Notes: a model not told the origin generated them from the sequence alone. DNA of 64,000 nucleotides from Deefgea rivuli DSM 18356 (GCF_000620145.1 NZ_KK211081.1:434028-498027); one strand, 5' to 3'. Shown: positions 9,852 to 17,985, counted from the first letter of the stretch. A program made the numbers and translations.

Positions 9852-11288
9852 TTAACGCGCTTTCATTTCGCCCGCTTTGACGATTTTCAAGCAATTCGTA
9901 CCGCCGCCCATACCCACCACATCACCAAACGTAAATGCAATCAAATCACCCGCTTGCACAATGCCACGCTTGAGCATTTCGACTTCGGCACGCAGTAGCA
10001 AAGATTCGCGGTCGGTATTATCGTGTGACAGCATCACTGGCTCTACATCGCGGAACAGCGCCAAGCGGTTATAGGTTTCGGCTTCCGGTGTTAAGGCATA
10101 AATCGGCACTCCAGAAATCACGCGTGACATCCACAGCGCCGACGAGCCAGATTGCGTCAACGCGGCAATCACTTTGACATTCAAATGGTTGGACGCAAAC
10201 AGCGCCGCCATCGAAATCGTTTGATCGATGCGCGAATATTCGCCATCGAGCAAAGCGGCGTTGCAAACCGCATAATCTTGCGATTTTTCTGCTTCGACGC
10301 AGACGCGTGCCATCGATTCCACCGTTTCAACCGGATATTGCCCCGACGCCGTTTCTGCCGACAGCATCACTGCATCGGTGCCATCGAGCACCGCATTGGC
10401 GACGTCGGACACTTCGGCACGCGTAGGCACGGGACTAGAAATCATCGATTCCATCATTTGCGTCGCGGTAATCGTCAGCTTATTCATCCGACGCGCCGCT
10501 TTAATCATGCGTTTTTGTAGCCCTGGCACCGCCGCATCGCCCACTTCCACCGCCAAATCACCGCGCGCGACCATAATCCCATCCGAGGCAGTCAAGATGT
10601 CTTCTAGATTGGCAATCGCTTCAGTGCGCTCAATTTTAGCGATCAGCAAAGCTTTGCTGCCAGCGGCTTTAAGTAAAGTGCGCGCCATATACATATCCGC
10701 ACTGCTTTTTGGAAACGACACGGCAACGTAATCGGCATGCAATTTAGCCGCCACTTTGATGTCTTCCATGTCTTTGCCAGTAAGCGCTGGCGCAGTCAGC
10801 CCGCCACCTTGGCGATTAATACCTTTGTTATTTGATAGCGTGCCGCCAACCAAAACGGTGGTATAGACCTTCGCGCCTTCGACCCTATCCACCTGCAATT
10901 TCACCTTGCCATCGTCCAGCAGCAAAATCACGCCAGCATCGACATCATTGGGTAGTTCTTTGTAATCTAAACCGACGGTATCTTGATTACCTAAAGCACA
11001 TTCGGCATCGAGGGTAAATTTAGCGCCGTTTTTGAGTTCAATCTTATTTTTTTCAAACTTCCCAATGCGAATTTTTGGGCCTTGCAAATCCACCATAATC
11101 GCAATCGGGCGATTCATCTTTTTAGCGATTTCGCGCACCAAGGCGGCCCTATCCAGATGATCTTGCGCGGTGCCGTGCGAAAAATTCAATCGCACCATAT
11201 TCACGCCAGCCAGTATTAATTTTTCTAGCGTAGCCACATCATTGGAAGAAGGGCCTAAGGTGGCGACGATTTTTGTACTTCGTGACAT
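9852..11288 (-). CDS. pyk: Pyruvate kinase
   Basis: Converts phosphoenolpyruvate and ADP to pyruvate and ATP. It is 478 residues, normal for the bacterial enzyme. Motifs visible are MVRLNFSHG near residue 33, DLQGPKIRIG near residue 68, LLIAKIERTEAI (catalytic Lys and Mg-binding Glu) and GIMVARGDLAVEVG. The C-terminal allosteric domain is complete. AGGAG precedes the ATG. Its start faces the tRNA-Arg gene that carries the genetic element. Confidence 0.97.
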   Translation of the reverse strand: MSRSTKIVATLGPSSNDVATLEKLILAGVNMVRLNFSHGTAQDHLDRAALVREIAKKMNRPIAIMVDLQGPKIRIGKFEKNKIELKNGAKFTLDAECALGNQDTVGLDYKELPNDVDAGVILLLDDGKVKLQVDRVEGAKVYTTVLVGGTLSNNKGINRQGGGLTAPALTGKDMEDIKVAAKLHADYVAVSFPKSSADMYMARTLLKAAGSKALLIAKIERTEAIANLEDILTASDGIMVARGDLAVEVGDAAVPGLQKRMIKAARRMNKLTITATQMMESMISSPVPTRAEVSDVANAVLDGTDAVMLSAETASGQYPVETVESMARVCVEAEKSQDYAVCNAALLDGEYSRIDQTISMAALFASNHLNVKVIAALTQSGSSALWMSRVISGVPIYALTPEAETYNRLALFRDVEPVMLSHDNTDRESLLLRAEVEMLKRGIVQAGDLIAFTFGDVVGMGGGTNCLKIVKAGEMKAR

Positions 11289-11449
11289 GAATTTCTCCTG
11301 AGCAATGCAAGGATGCAGCGTACAGCCTAGGTTAATTTACGCGGGATTGCGTTGATTAATGTCATTTTGCTGCAAGGTTGGTCGGCGAGCCATGCGGTGA
11401 ATCAGCGCCTAGCCGAAGCGACGCCCTTCCGGTACAATCGCCGCCTTGT

Positions 11450-11521
11450 GTCCTCGTAGTACAACGGATAGTACAAGTGCCTCCTAAGCGCTAGATACAG
11501 GTTCGATTCCTGTCGGGGACG
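11450..11521 (+). tRNA. tRNA-Arg (anticodon CCT), 3' end rebuilt by an integrated element
   Basis: The cloverleaf folds by eye: acceptor GTCCTCG with CGGGGAC, D stem GTAC/GTAC, anticodon stem AGTGC/GCGCT around loop CTCCTAA (anticodon CCT at 11483-11485), T arm with TTCGATT. A TACAAT -10-like hexamer lies at 11433-11438. The gene ends in discriminator G and has no encoded CCA, whereas the displaced chromosomal end at 18220-18223 reads A-CCA. The element therefore supplied the last base(s), and CCA must be added after transcription. Same isoacceptor as E. coli argW, a well-known integration site. Confidence 0.96.
11503..11520 (+). other. attL core inside tRNA-Arg
   Basis: The 18 bases covering the T arm and 3' acceptor strand recur at 18202-18219 with one mismatch (T versus C at the fifth base); the last 13 bases TCCTGTCGGGGAC are identical. 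This is the typical attachment repeat made by a tyrosine integrase at a tRNA 3' end. Confidence 0.88.
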
Positions 11522-11620
11522 CTCTTATGCTTACAACCTCAGTATTCAAAGGGGTTCAAGGCATTTAGGGAACAATTACATTGCGTCGTTAGTCAAAGTG
11601 CTACATTCGAGCGCTACAAC

Positions 11621-13309
11621 ATGACGTATCAAGTCGCCTACCACTTGCAACGGCGCGAGAACTTTTTTTATTTTCGCCAAGTCATCCCCAAGAACCTCAG
11701 ACGAACCTCGCAGCGAAGAGAGTTTTACTTCTCGCTCAAGGTCGGCTGCGTCAAAAAAGCTAAATCAATTGCATTGCGCTTGTCCATCTTGGCTGACTAT
11801 GGCATTCGCAGGATTGAAGCAATGAGCACGTCAGAACACTCAACAGAGATTGAAAACCTTAACAAACAGCTTCAAAAACAACTCAACTTCCAAAACATCG
11901 AGAGCGAGGTGCTGCTTGAGCTAAAGTCGTTAGAGGTCGCAGAAACAAAACAAGACAAACTGCTTGCCGACGTTGCATTTAAGAAAAAAACACTGTGTCT
12001 TGAGGAGCAGCTTGCTGAGGCTCATGCTCAAATAGATGATGTTCGGATTGAAAGCGCCAAAGAAATCAAAACAATCAAAGATACGGCGGCAACCCTAACA
12101 GAGGCAACGACAAGAGGATTGATCGCACCAAAAGGCCAGTTGCTGAGCGTGGTCATTGAGAAATACTGCAAAGAAAAAGTAACTAAAGAAGAATGGCAAC
12201 CAAAAGCTGAAAAGGAGAGCCGCGTACTCTTTGCGCTTTTGCTGGAAATTGTAGGTGATATACCAATTACCGACATCACCAGAGACATGGCAAAGAGCTT
12301 CCGTGATAAGCAGATGAAGCTGCCAAAGGGTCGAAGTGTGAGTAAAAAATACAGCCACCTGACTATTGATGAATTGATTGCCCTAGACCTACCCGAAGCA
12401 AGCTGCATTTCAAAAAGCACTATCAACGGCAGAATGGGTGATGTGAGCGGAATGTTCAAAGACGCAATGCGAGAAAAAGAAAACGAAGAACTAACTCGCA
12501 ACGTATTTGAAGGCCTTCAACTCAATAGTAAAAAAACAATCATAGTGAGGAAGCCTTTCAATACCAAAGACCTTACAACTCTGTTTGGCTCTGGTGGGTA
12601 CAAACTACGCGCATTCGACAAAGCCTTTAAATATTGGCTCGTACCAATGGCGCTGTTCACAGGAGCGCGGCTTAACGAGCTAGCCCAGCTTCACACAAAC
12701 GATATTATTCAAGTGAACGCTCTTAACTATGAATCCGGCGCTACTGAGCAGATATGGTGCTTTAGAATCGACGATGCAATGTTCGACAACGAAGGCAACG
12801 AAGTAGCCTCCGCATCTATCCCGCTACATTGCGAAAAGCGGTTAAAAAACGATGCAGCAAGACGCCAGATACCTATCCATCCATTCTTACTTAATATGGG
12901 ATTTTTGAGCTTTGTTGCAAAGATCAAAGCAAATGGCCACGTTCGCCTCTTCCCCGAAATACGCCCCACCGAACTCAACCATCACGCTGACGCGCCTTCG
13001 AAATGGTTCGGACGCTACAGAGAAGCGTGTGGTCTTACTGAGGAAGGAAAAGTCTTTCATTCCTTTCGACATACGTTCAGCACCGAAATGCAGAGTGCTG
13101 GTGTACCCGCATGGCAAGTCGGTATCGTTCTGGGTCACGCTGACGCACTACTAGCAGCGAAGACCTATGGGATAACCGCTGAGCCACTGTGTCTCAAGAA
13201 GCAAACAGTCGAGCGCCTACCAATCCCCCAAGAAGTTCTAGCCTTGATTCCCAAATACGACGAAATTACCACCATAAAAGCACTAAGGCCGCGTAAGCGT
13301 AAGTGCTAG
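11621..13309 (+). CDS. Tyrosine recombinase / integrase of the element
   Basis: 562-residue site-specific recombinase. The catalytic set is visible: Arg350 in TGARLNELAQL, His480-x-x-Arg483 in HSFRHTFS, His506 in LGHADALL and the nucleophile Tyr516 in AAKTYG. The N-terminal 60 residues (YHLQRRENFFYFRQVIP, FYFSLKVGCVKKAKS) resemble the DUF6538-type leader of proteobacterial island integrases. Residues 70-155 are charged and helical, probably a coiled coil, making it longer than a phage lambda-type Int. Its position 100 bp inside attL is standard for an integrase. No strong Shine-Dalgarno precedes the ATG at 11621, so the start is provisional. Confidence 0.93.
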   Translation: MTYQVAYHLQRRENFFYFRQVIPKNLRRTSQRREFYFSLKVGCVKKAKSIALRLSILADYGIRRIEAMSTSEHSTEIENLNKQLQKQLNFQNIESEVLLELKSLEVAETKQDKLLADVAFKKKTLCLEEQLAEAHAQIDDVRIESAKEIKTIKDTAATLTEATTRGLIAPKGQLLSVVIEKYCKEKVTKEEWQPKAEKESRVLFALLLEIVGDIPITDITRDMAKSFRDKQMKLPKGRSVSKKYSHLTIDELIALDLPEASCISKSTINGRMGDVSGMFKDAMREKENEELTRNVFEGLQLNSKKTIIVRKPFNTKDLTTLFGSGGYKLRAFDKAFKYWLVPMALFTGARLNELAQLHTNDIIQVNALNYESGATEQIWCFRIDDAMFDNEGNEVASASIPLHCEKRLKNDAARRQIPIHPFLLNMGFLSFVAKIKANGHVRLFPEIRPTELNHHADAPSKWFGRYREACGLTEEGKVFHSFRHTFSTEMQSAGVPAWQVGIVLGHADALLAAKTYGITAEPLCLKKQTVERLPIPQEVLALIPKYDEITTIKALRPRKRKC

Positions 13310-13325
13310 CAGAAATAGTGATTTA

Positions 13326-13359
13326 GGCTCAGGATCGCTTGGCGAGGGTCTCCTGAGCC
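13326..13359. terminator. Hairpin after the integrase gene
   Basis: GGCTCAGGA (13326-13334) pairs perfectly with TCCTGAGCC (13351-13359) over a 16-base loop, 17 bp after the integrase stop and just before the end of the oppositely oriented small gene. Neither strand has a good T-run, so intrinsic termination is only likely, not certain. Confidence 0.5.
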
Positions 13360-13370
13360 GCCAATTTAGA

Positions 13371-13577
13371 TTAGTACAGCACTTCGACTACCAAGCTCTC
13401 AATCTTGCCGATGGTCACAACATTAGGCAGATTGGATAGCTGCTTCACATACTCCCCTTGCCGCAACTCTGAAATGCTGATGTAGTCTTTGGTGGCGTCA
13501 TCGAAAACAATCTCTAGCTCTACTTTATTCATCACGCTTAACTCTGGTTGGTCTGTCTGAATCATCATTATAGTCAT
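13371..13577 (-). CDS. Small hypothetical protein
   Basis: Up to 68 residues, convergent with the integrase. The core NKVELEIVFDD, ISISELRQGEYVKQL and KIESLVVEVLY is hydrophilic, without signal peptide or membrane segment, and has the residue mix of a real folded protein rather than a shadow frame. In-frame starts exist at 13577, 13565 and 13532 (MNKVELEIVF); none has a convincing Shine-Dalgarno. I do not recognise the family. Confidence 0.45.
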   Translation of the reverse strand: MTIMMIQTDQPELSVMNKVELEIVFDDATKDYISISELRQGEYVKQLSNLPNVVTIGKIESLVVEVLY

Positions 13578-14473
13578 CAGATTTTCAAACTTATGACTGC
13601 GCGTAATCGCCCTACACGCGACTTAATAAGAACTTCGTAAGTAAGAATTTTTGCATTAAAAACGCCGTGTACAGCGGTTATGAGGCTTGGATGAGTAGTT
13701 TCTGGCTTATAAAGGTAAAACTATGGCGAAGCGTTTCCGATGTCGGCTTTTCCCCATTATCGAACCATGCGCGTTTGTGCAAAAAGAGAATTCGTCTTTG
13801 TTCGCTGCCGTTTCAAAGGTTTGTTGTCAAAAGTTCAAAAAAATTACTCAGGGTGGGGCATAGAGATACGCTGTTTTTTCTAGGACTTCGTCTCTTCTCA
13901 ACCAAATTAACTCTTCTTTTCTCAACGGAATCTAAACTTATTTAATACCAAAACCGAGCAGCGCGAGGTAGGTGATTGATTAAATTATTCAACATCTTCA
14001 TCAACAAGAATTCATCAAAGAGATTGCGAAGCAAGCGAAGTGATGAATTCAAACATTGGTATGTTGGGTAGGCCGCCTCGCTGCGCTCGCGTTACTCACT
14101 GGATGGCTTCAAAGAAGGCGAAATGGTGGTTAAGGTGTTGGGGTTTAAGTCCTTACATCGGGTTGGTAAAGGCGTATTTCCCCCAACCCCAAGCAAAGAC
14201 TTGAAGTTGTTGGGCGCTCAGTTCCAACCCGACATCATCGGTATAGGCAACCATCCTTACTTTAGTCGCAGCTTGTGTTGGGTTGCAATGACAAGCAAGG
14301 TTCGGCGCTCATCACAACTCTCACTGGCACGGCCTGCGACAGTCTCTTTCGAGTCCAATCCCGCCGTTTGGGTATACCAGATTCTTCTACCCATGTGTCA
14401 CTTCGTGACGCCCTTCATGCCCGAACGTTTGGATGCCGATAAAGCATGAATGGCTATTATAGTCAGCGCAGTT
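13578..14473. other. Non-coding, structured stretch of the element
   Basis: About 0.9 kb with no convincing gene. It is rich in potential pairings: GAATTCATC/GATGAATTC about 14010-14049; interleaved pairs TTGGGGTT (14138-14145) with AACCCCAA (14185-14192) and CGGGTTGG (14159-14166) with CCAACCCG (14224-14231); GCTTGT (14271-14276) with ACAAGC (14291-14296); and a GTCAC-TTC-GTGAC hairpin near 14398. The motif GTTGGG recurs about five times between 14064 and 14283. It could be a structured RNA, an origin-like or packaging site, or decayed DNA. Confidence 0.4.
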
Positions 14474-14818
14474 TCAAATCAGCGCCTCGAAATGCCGTTC
14501 ACGCTCTGCCGCCGTTTCGTGGTGCATAAAGTGCAAGGTGTGTACAGATGGTAGCTTGATCTTCTTCGGTTCTCTAAAGATCAACATTTGCGCGATAAGC
14601 CACTCTATATCCTCTCGACGGTAATAACGCCTACCGCCCTTCATCGCCACTTCAATCTGCCGAACGCCCCTGCGCGTCATAGAGTCCGAGCGCGTGACAT
14701 CGTTCAACAAATCGTAGGCGCTCATAAAAATTGAATGCGCTCTTAAGCCAGTGTCGATCAAAAAAACAGCATCGGCAGTGTTTAGGATTGGCGATGGAAT
14801 GGGTTTAGCAGTTGCCAT
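14474..14818 (-). CDS. Small protein with MerR/excisionase-like DNA-binding segment
   Basis: 114 residues, downstream partner of the 141-residue gene with a TAATG one-base overlap, so probably translated from the same message. Residues about 50-78 read RGVRQIEVAMKGGRRYYRRE followed by DIEWLIAQM; the GRRYYRREDIEWL pattern is the wing/second helix seen in MerR-type and excisionase-type small winged helices. A role as regulator or recombination directionality factor of the element would fit, but this is inference. Confidence 0.55.
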   Translation of the reverse strand: MATAKPIPSPILNTADAVFLIDTGLRAHSIFMSAYDLLNDVTRSDSMTRRGVRQIEVAMKGGRRYYRREDIEWLIAQMLIFREPKKIKLPSVHTLHFMHHETAAERERHFEALI

Positions 14819-15243
14819 TATTTAGCCCCCTCAAGTGCGGCAAGCGCGCCGTTGACGTCTTGCGCTAATTGATGAGCTTCGGACAAATTAAGTTTGGCGG
14901 TAAAGGGGCGATTACCTACCCTTCCAACGACAGATATATGCGGCATGGGCTGGGTTTGTGGGAAGAATTCGATACTCAATCCTGTTGATGGTGTTGGCTC
15001 GGTGATACCTGCTGCTTTCATAGCCTCAATGACCCGCTGACTTGGCAACTCACCCCCAGCAACTTTACGGAGTGCATCTATCGGCTTCATTTCTTGATTT
15101 ACAAAAAGAACAAGCCGCATCCATCTTTGCCAAGTTAAGTCGTTCTCGTTTGCCTGTTGCTCTAAGGTCGACCATTCTTCCGCTGTCAGGCGAAAAGCTG
15201 TTGCCTTGCCATTTGTGCGGATAGTTCGTGCTGGGTTTGCCAT
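14818..15243 (-). CDS. Hypothetical protein with ribbon-helix-helix-like N-terminus
   Basis: 141 residues. The N-terminus (KATAFRLTAEEWSTLEQQAN) is basic with a strand-helix-helix look (AFRLTAEEWSTLEQQA, TWQRWMRLVLFV), similar to small plasmid-type DNA-binding or mobilisation accessory proteins. The C-terminal third has predicted strands (ISVVGRVGNRPFTAKLNL) and a final helix. No enzyme motif is seen. It overlaps the next gene by one base. A perfect palindrome 49 bp upstream (15292-15311) may be its operator. Confidence 0.55.
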   Translation of the reverse strand: MANPARTIRTNGKATAFRLTAEEWSTLEQQANENDLTWQRWMRLVLFVNQEMKPIDALRKVAGGELPSQRVIEAMKAAGITEPTPSTGLSIEFFPQTQPMPHISVVGRVGNRPFTAKLNLSEAHQLAQDVNGALAALEGAK

Positions 15244-15291
15244 GTGCTGTACCTGATTTATATGCCCAGAATACTAACTCACCACCCACAA

Positions 15292-15311
15292 GTTTACAAG
15301 TAAATGTAAAC
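15292..15311. promoter_or_regulatory. Candidate operator palindrome
   Basis: GTTTACA and TGTAAAC arms, seven bases each and perfect, flank a six-base AGTAAA spacer. It lies upstream of the two-gene unit and downstream of the serine recombinase terminator, where an autoregulator would be expected to bind. Confidence 0.5.
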
Positions 15312-15321
15312 AAAATTTACA

Positions 15322-15347
15322 ACAAAAAACCCTCTTTCGAGGGTTTG
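15322..15347 (-). terminator. Terminator after the serine recombinase gene
   Basis: AAACCCTC (15327-15334) pairs with GAGGGTTT (15339-15346) over a TTTC loop; on the minus strand it is followed by TTTTTTGTTG. The stem begins two bases beyond the recombinase stop codon. Confidence 0.85.
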
Positions 15348-15348
15348 G

Positions 15349-15942
15349 CTAGGCACTAGCTTCCTTAGCCCTGTTTGCTGCGATAATTCTCTGGACTGTG
15401 CCAGCGCTCACCTTATGCCTATCCGCAACTTTGCGAATACTAGAGACTGGCAGGTCAGCAAGGATAGCGGCGGCCTTCTCTGCATCGATTGTTGTCGGGC
15501 GGCCTAGTGTCTTGCCCTCTGCTTTGGCGCGTTGCAAACCAGCTTGAGTACGTTCCACCAGTAAGTCACGCTCAAATTGAGCTACCGCCGCCAAAACGGT
15601 TACGGTCATCTTTCCCGCCGCACTGGTTAAGTCCATGCCGCCCAGCGCCAAACAATGCACCTTAACGCCCATTGCTTCCAGCTTAGTGATTGTTGCCAGC
15701 ACGTCCGAAGTATCACGGCCTAAGCGGTCGAGTTTCGATACTACAAGGGTATCGCCCTCTTCCAGCTTGCCGATTAACTCCGAGAAGGCTGGGCGCTGCA
15801 TGGCGCAAGTTTTGCCGCTGATGGTTTCGACAAAAGCACGGCTTGAGGTAACTTTAAAGCCAGCTTCCTTGATTTGGAGTTCTTGATTGTCGTTGGTCTG
15901 GTCGATGGTGGAAACACGGCAATAAGAGAATGTGCGGCTCAT
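15349..15942 (-). CDS. Serine recombinase (resolvase/invertase family)
   Basis: 197 residues, typical of Tn3-resolvase/Pin-type small serine recombinases. The active-site motif YCRVSTIDQ (Ser about residue 11) is followed by SKLDRLGRD with the catalytic arginines, then the conserved QFERDLLVERTQAGLQRAKAEG long helix and a C-terminal helix-turn-helix (SIRKVADRHKVSAGTVQRI). All key residues are intact, so it should be active. MSRTF at 15942 is preferred to the upstream ATG at 15951 by comparison with the family N-terminus. A candidate recombination site lies just upstream. Confidence 0.93.
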   Translation of the reverse strand: MSRTFSYCRVSTIDQTNDNQELQIKEAGFKVTSSRAFVETISGKTCAMQRPAFSELIGKLEEGDTLVVSKLDRLGRDTSDVLATITKLEAMGVKVHCLALGGMDLTSAAGKMTVTVLAAVAQFERDLLVERTQAGLQRAKAEGKTLGRPTTIDAEKAAAILADLPVSSIRKVADRHKVSAGTVQRIIAANRAKEASA

Positions 15943-16260
15943 GATATGCAAACCAATGTATCTAAAAGGTGTATTTTATATGGTCGATGTATTTTATGTC
16001 AAACCCTAGTTTACAGGCACGACAAACCCCAGCAAAACCGTAGTCGAAAAATCGTATCGAAAACGGTCGTTTTAGATACAGAGTCACAATCAGAAAATTT
16101 GAAGATATACGTAAACCTGCTAGGATATGCTCTGGCTGCCTAGCCGAACCTACTGTCGGGTTAAAGAGGCGTTCTTATTAATCAAAGTACCTGCTCCACC
16201 TTCATTCATTTGTCGGTGCGTAATCGACAGACACCGCCACTTTATGTTTGGAGGTATCAA
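15943..16260. other. Divergent intergenic region with candidate recombination site
   Basis: The 318 bp between the recombinase and the next gene hold a perfect 10-bp inverted pair, GTATCTAAAA (15958-15967) and TTTTAGATAC (16070-16079). Inside it are the repeated word TCGAAAA and outer arms ACCGT (16038-16042)/ACGGT near 16063. Resolvase res sites normally lie immediately upstream of the recombinase gene and consist of short inverted arms at varied spacing, so this is a reasonable res or operator candidate. Confidence 0.4.
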
Positions 16261-16998
16261 ATGCCATCAATTGAAGTTAAAGCTTCATCAATTACATCAG
16301 CGAAACACGCTTTACTAGACCAATGCCCTGAGATTAAGTCCTCACACTTGAGTGAAGCACTTGCAGCGGCGCTGGGCTTCCGTACCAATGCCGCACTTTT
16401 ATCTGCACTTCCAAACCTAGACGCCGATCCGCCCATTGAGTTTCTACAGCACCAGCTTTTTTCTCAACGCCTTAAAGAGCTAGGCTATCAGTTAAGTGAA
16501 AAAAAGGCTTTCGCAGTTTTCTCTAACATTGGTGCAATAGCAACCAATGATGATCGAGCACAATACATCGAATACAAAAGCAAAAGAGATAAGGCCTGGA
16601 GAAACCTATTAGTCTGCGCCATCAATGCCGGTATAACTCAAAAACTATTTTCATTAAGGCCAAATGATTGCAGATGGGAAGATCATAAGCACAAAGGCGC
16701 TTTATTTGATTTCCTACTTCCAAATGGTCTGCCTGCTCGTGGATATGTGCAAGATGCTGGCTTCTCGGAACTAGCCATTCACGTGGCCGTAAATCCAATT
16801 GACAATTGGGTTCGCGCATTCAATGCGGGCTTTTCCGCTGGAGATGCCTTTGCTACAAGCTGGCTGGAACGGGAAAGAGGAGCGTGGCTTCAATCTGCGA
16901 CAACGACGCTAAGTTGCAGAAATAATTTACTTCAACCTTTAGCGGAAATTATCGTAGAACCGAGAGGCTACGGTGATCGTGGACGTGTGATTAATTAG
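16261..16998 (+). CDS. Hypothetical protein of the element
   Basis: 246 residues, starting at MPSIEVKASS directly after a GGAGG Shine-Dalgarno (the frame is open further upstream to 16210 but without a ribosome site). Residues 1-45 include HALLDQCPEIKSSHLSEALA and ALGFRTNAALLSAL, a pattern of a short helix, Ser-His and AALGF similar to small N-terminal modules of uncharacterised plasmid/island proteins. There is no signal peptide, membrane segment or recognised catalytic motif. It is followed by its own strong terminator and stands alone as a transcription unit. Function unknown. Confidence 0.65.
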   Translation: MPSIEVKASSITSAKHALLDQCPEIKSSHLSEALAAALGFRTNAALLSALPNLDADPPIEFLQHQLFSQRLKELGYQLSEKKAFAVFSNIGAIATNDDRAQYIEYKSKRDKAWRNLLVCAINAGITQKLFSLRPNDCRWEDHKHKGALFDFLLPNGLPARGYVQDAGFSELAIHVAVNPIDNWVRAFNAGFSAGDAFATSWLERERGAWLQSATTTLSCRNNLLQPLAEIIVEPRGYGDRGRVIN

Positions 16999-16999
16999 A

Positions 17000-17026
17000 A
17001 AAAGCCGCCATTAAGGCGGCTTCTAC
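17000..17026 (+). terminator. Terminator after the 246-residue gene
   Basis: GCCGCC (17004-17009) and GGCGGC (17015-17020) over an ATTAA loop, followed by TTCTACATTTT, two bases past the stop codon. Confidence 0.75.
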
Positions 17027-17088
17027 ATTTTAGATGAAGCACGAGAAGCAATTAATCAATTTTAAGCACATAGCTTCGGATGCTTACC

Positions 17089-17985
17089 TTACTTCCGCCC
17101 AAACTTGACGTTGATGACATTTCCGCCGTCAACGGAGGTAACTCTTGATGCTAATTTCCACTTTGGGCTGTGTCTCCAGTGAAACCCAAAATCTGCGCTA
17201 ATACCCGCCCCGCAATTAGTCGTGAGACAGCCTTTAATCACCGCCCCACCAAGAGTAGTTGCATCAGGTGAAATTTTTATATTAGTCCCTCCAATTTCGA
17301 GAGCGACTTCTACTACGGTCAAAGGGAACGAAATCAAACTATTGCGGAGAAATATATCGGTTTTATACCTACTGCAAGCCTCTTCGACCGTATTGATTTC
17401 TATGAAACGGATATGCAACATATCACCATTGCTGTAGTGAACTTCCAGCTCTTTTCCTTGAGGAGGGGATCGTAAATCGCTAGGTGCGCCAATATTTTCC
17501 CAAGAGTTGGCTTGCATAACGATGCGTTCCTCATCAAGTATGCTGAGAAGCTCAATACTTAATCGTAAATAACCATCCGAATCTCGCTCCAACGCAACAA
17601 CGTCATGCCCATCAATAACGATTATCTTTGGCGTTTCATAGTAAAAATTTCCACCCACAACAGCAAGCATGTCACGCCTTAGCCAATCAAGGCGACCTCG
17701 AACGAGAGTAGCATTGTCTACGTCTTGCTTCATTGAGTGCAATTGTTCGACTGTGTAGCTTCCACCGTCTGCTTTTCGATGATGCTCTGGACATAGAGCA
17801 ATCATTCCTTTTACCTCATTGTGGGCTTGAATATGGACTGGAGGATCAAAATGATGATATTCCAAATAAGGATTGCCGCACCCCTTCACAGGACAGCCAA
17901 AACCAACCTCTTGCCTAAGTTCCCGCTTGATTGCATCAGGAATGCTTTTTCGTTTTGTATCCACCGATATCAACTCCACATGCAC
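17089..17985 (-). CDS. HNH endonuclease-domain protein
   Basis: 298 residues. An HNH module occupies about residues 28-75: CPVKGC (Cys31, Cys36), EYHHFDP (His44, His45), Asn56 and LCPEHHRKAD (Cys65, His68, His69), so both the metal-binding Cys/His set and catalytic His are present. The C-terminal 200 residues are rich in short strands (KIIVIDGHDVVALERD, VVEVALEIGGTNIKI, GNVINVKFGRK) and may be a beta-sandwich-like substrate or nucleic-acid sensing domain that I do not recognise. Standalone HNH proteins of this size on islands include homing-type and defence nucleases. It is the last gene before attR. Confidence 0.78.
   Translation of the reverse strand: MHVELISVDTKRKSIPDAIKRELRQEVGFGCPVKGCGNPYLEYHHFDPPVHIQAHNEVKGMIALCPEHHRKADGGSYTVEQLHSMKQDVDNATLVRGRLDWLRRDMLAVVGGNFYYETPKIIVIDGHDVVALERDSDGYLRLSIELLSILDEERIVMQANSWENIGAPSDLRSPPQGKELEVHYSNGDMLHIRFIEINTVEEACSRYKTDIFLRNSLISFPLTVVEVALEIGGTNIKISPDATTLGGAVIKGCLTTNCGAGISADFGFHWRHSPKWKLASRVTSVDGGNVINVKFGRK

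Noticed and set aside
13667-13945. Open frame of 92 codons on the plus strand in the element
   Set aside because: No Shine-Dalgarno, a Leu/Phe/Ser/Lys-rich translation without family features, and it lies in a stretch dense in inverted repeats.
14340-14366. tRNA-like T arm TTCGAGTCC followed by AATCCCGCC
   Set aside because: No matching T stem, anticodon arm or acceptor 5' strand can be folded upstream; probably chance or an old fragment.
14123-14449. Open frame of 108 codons on the plus strand in the element
   Set aside because: It coincides with the paired segments of the structured stretch; the translation has no domain pattern and its GTG start lacks a ribosome site.
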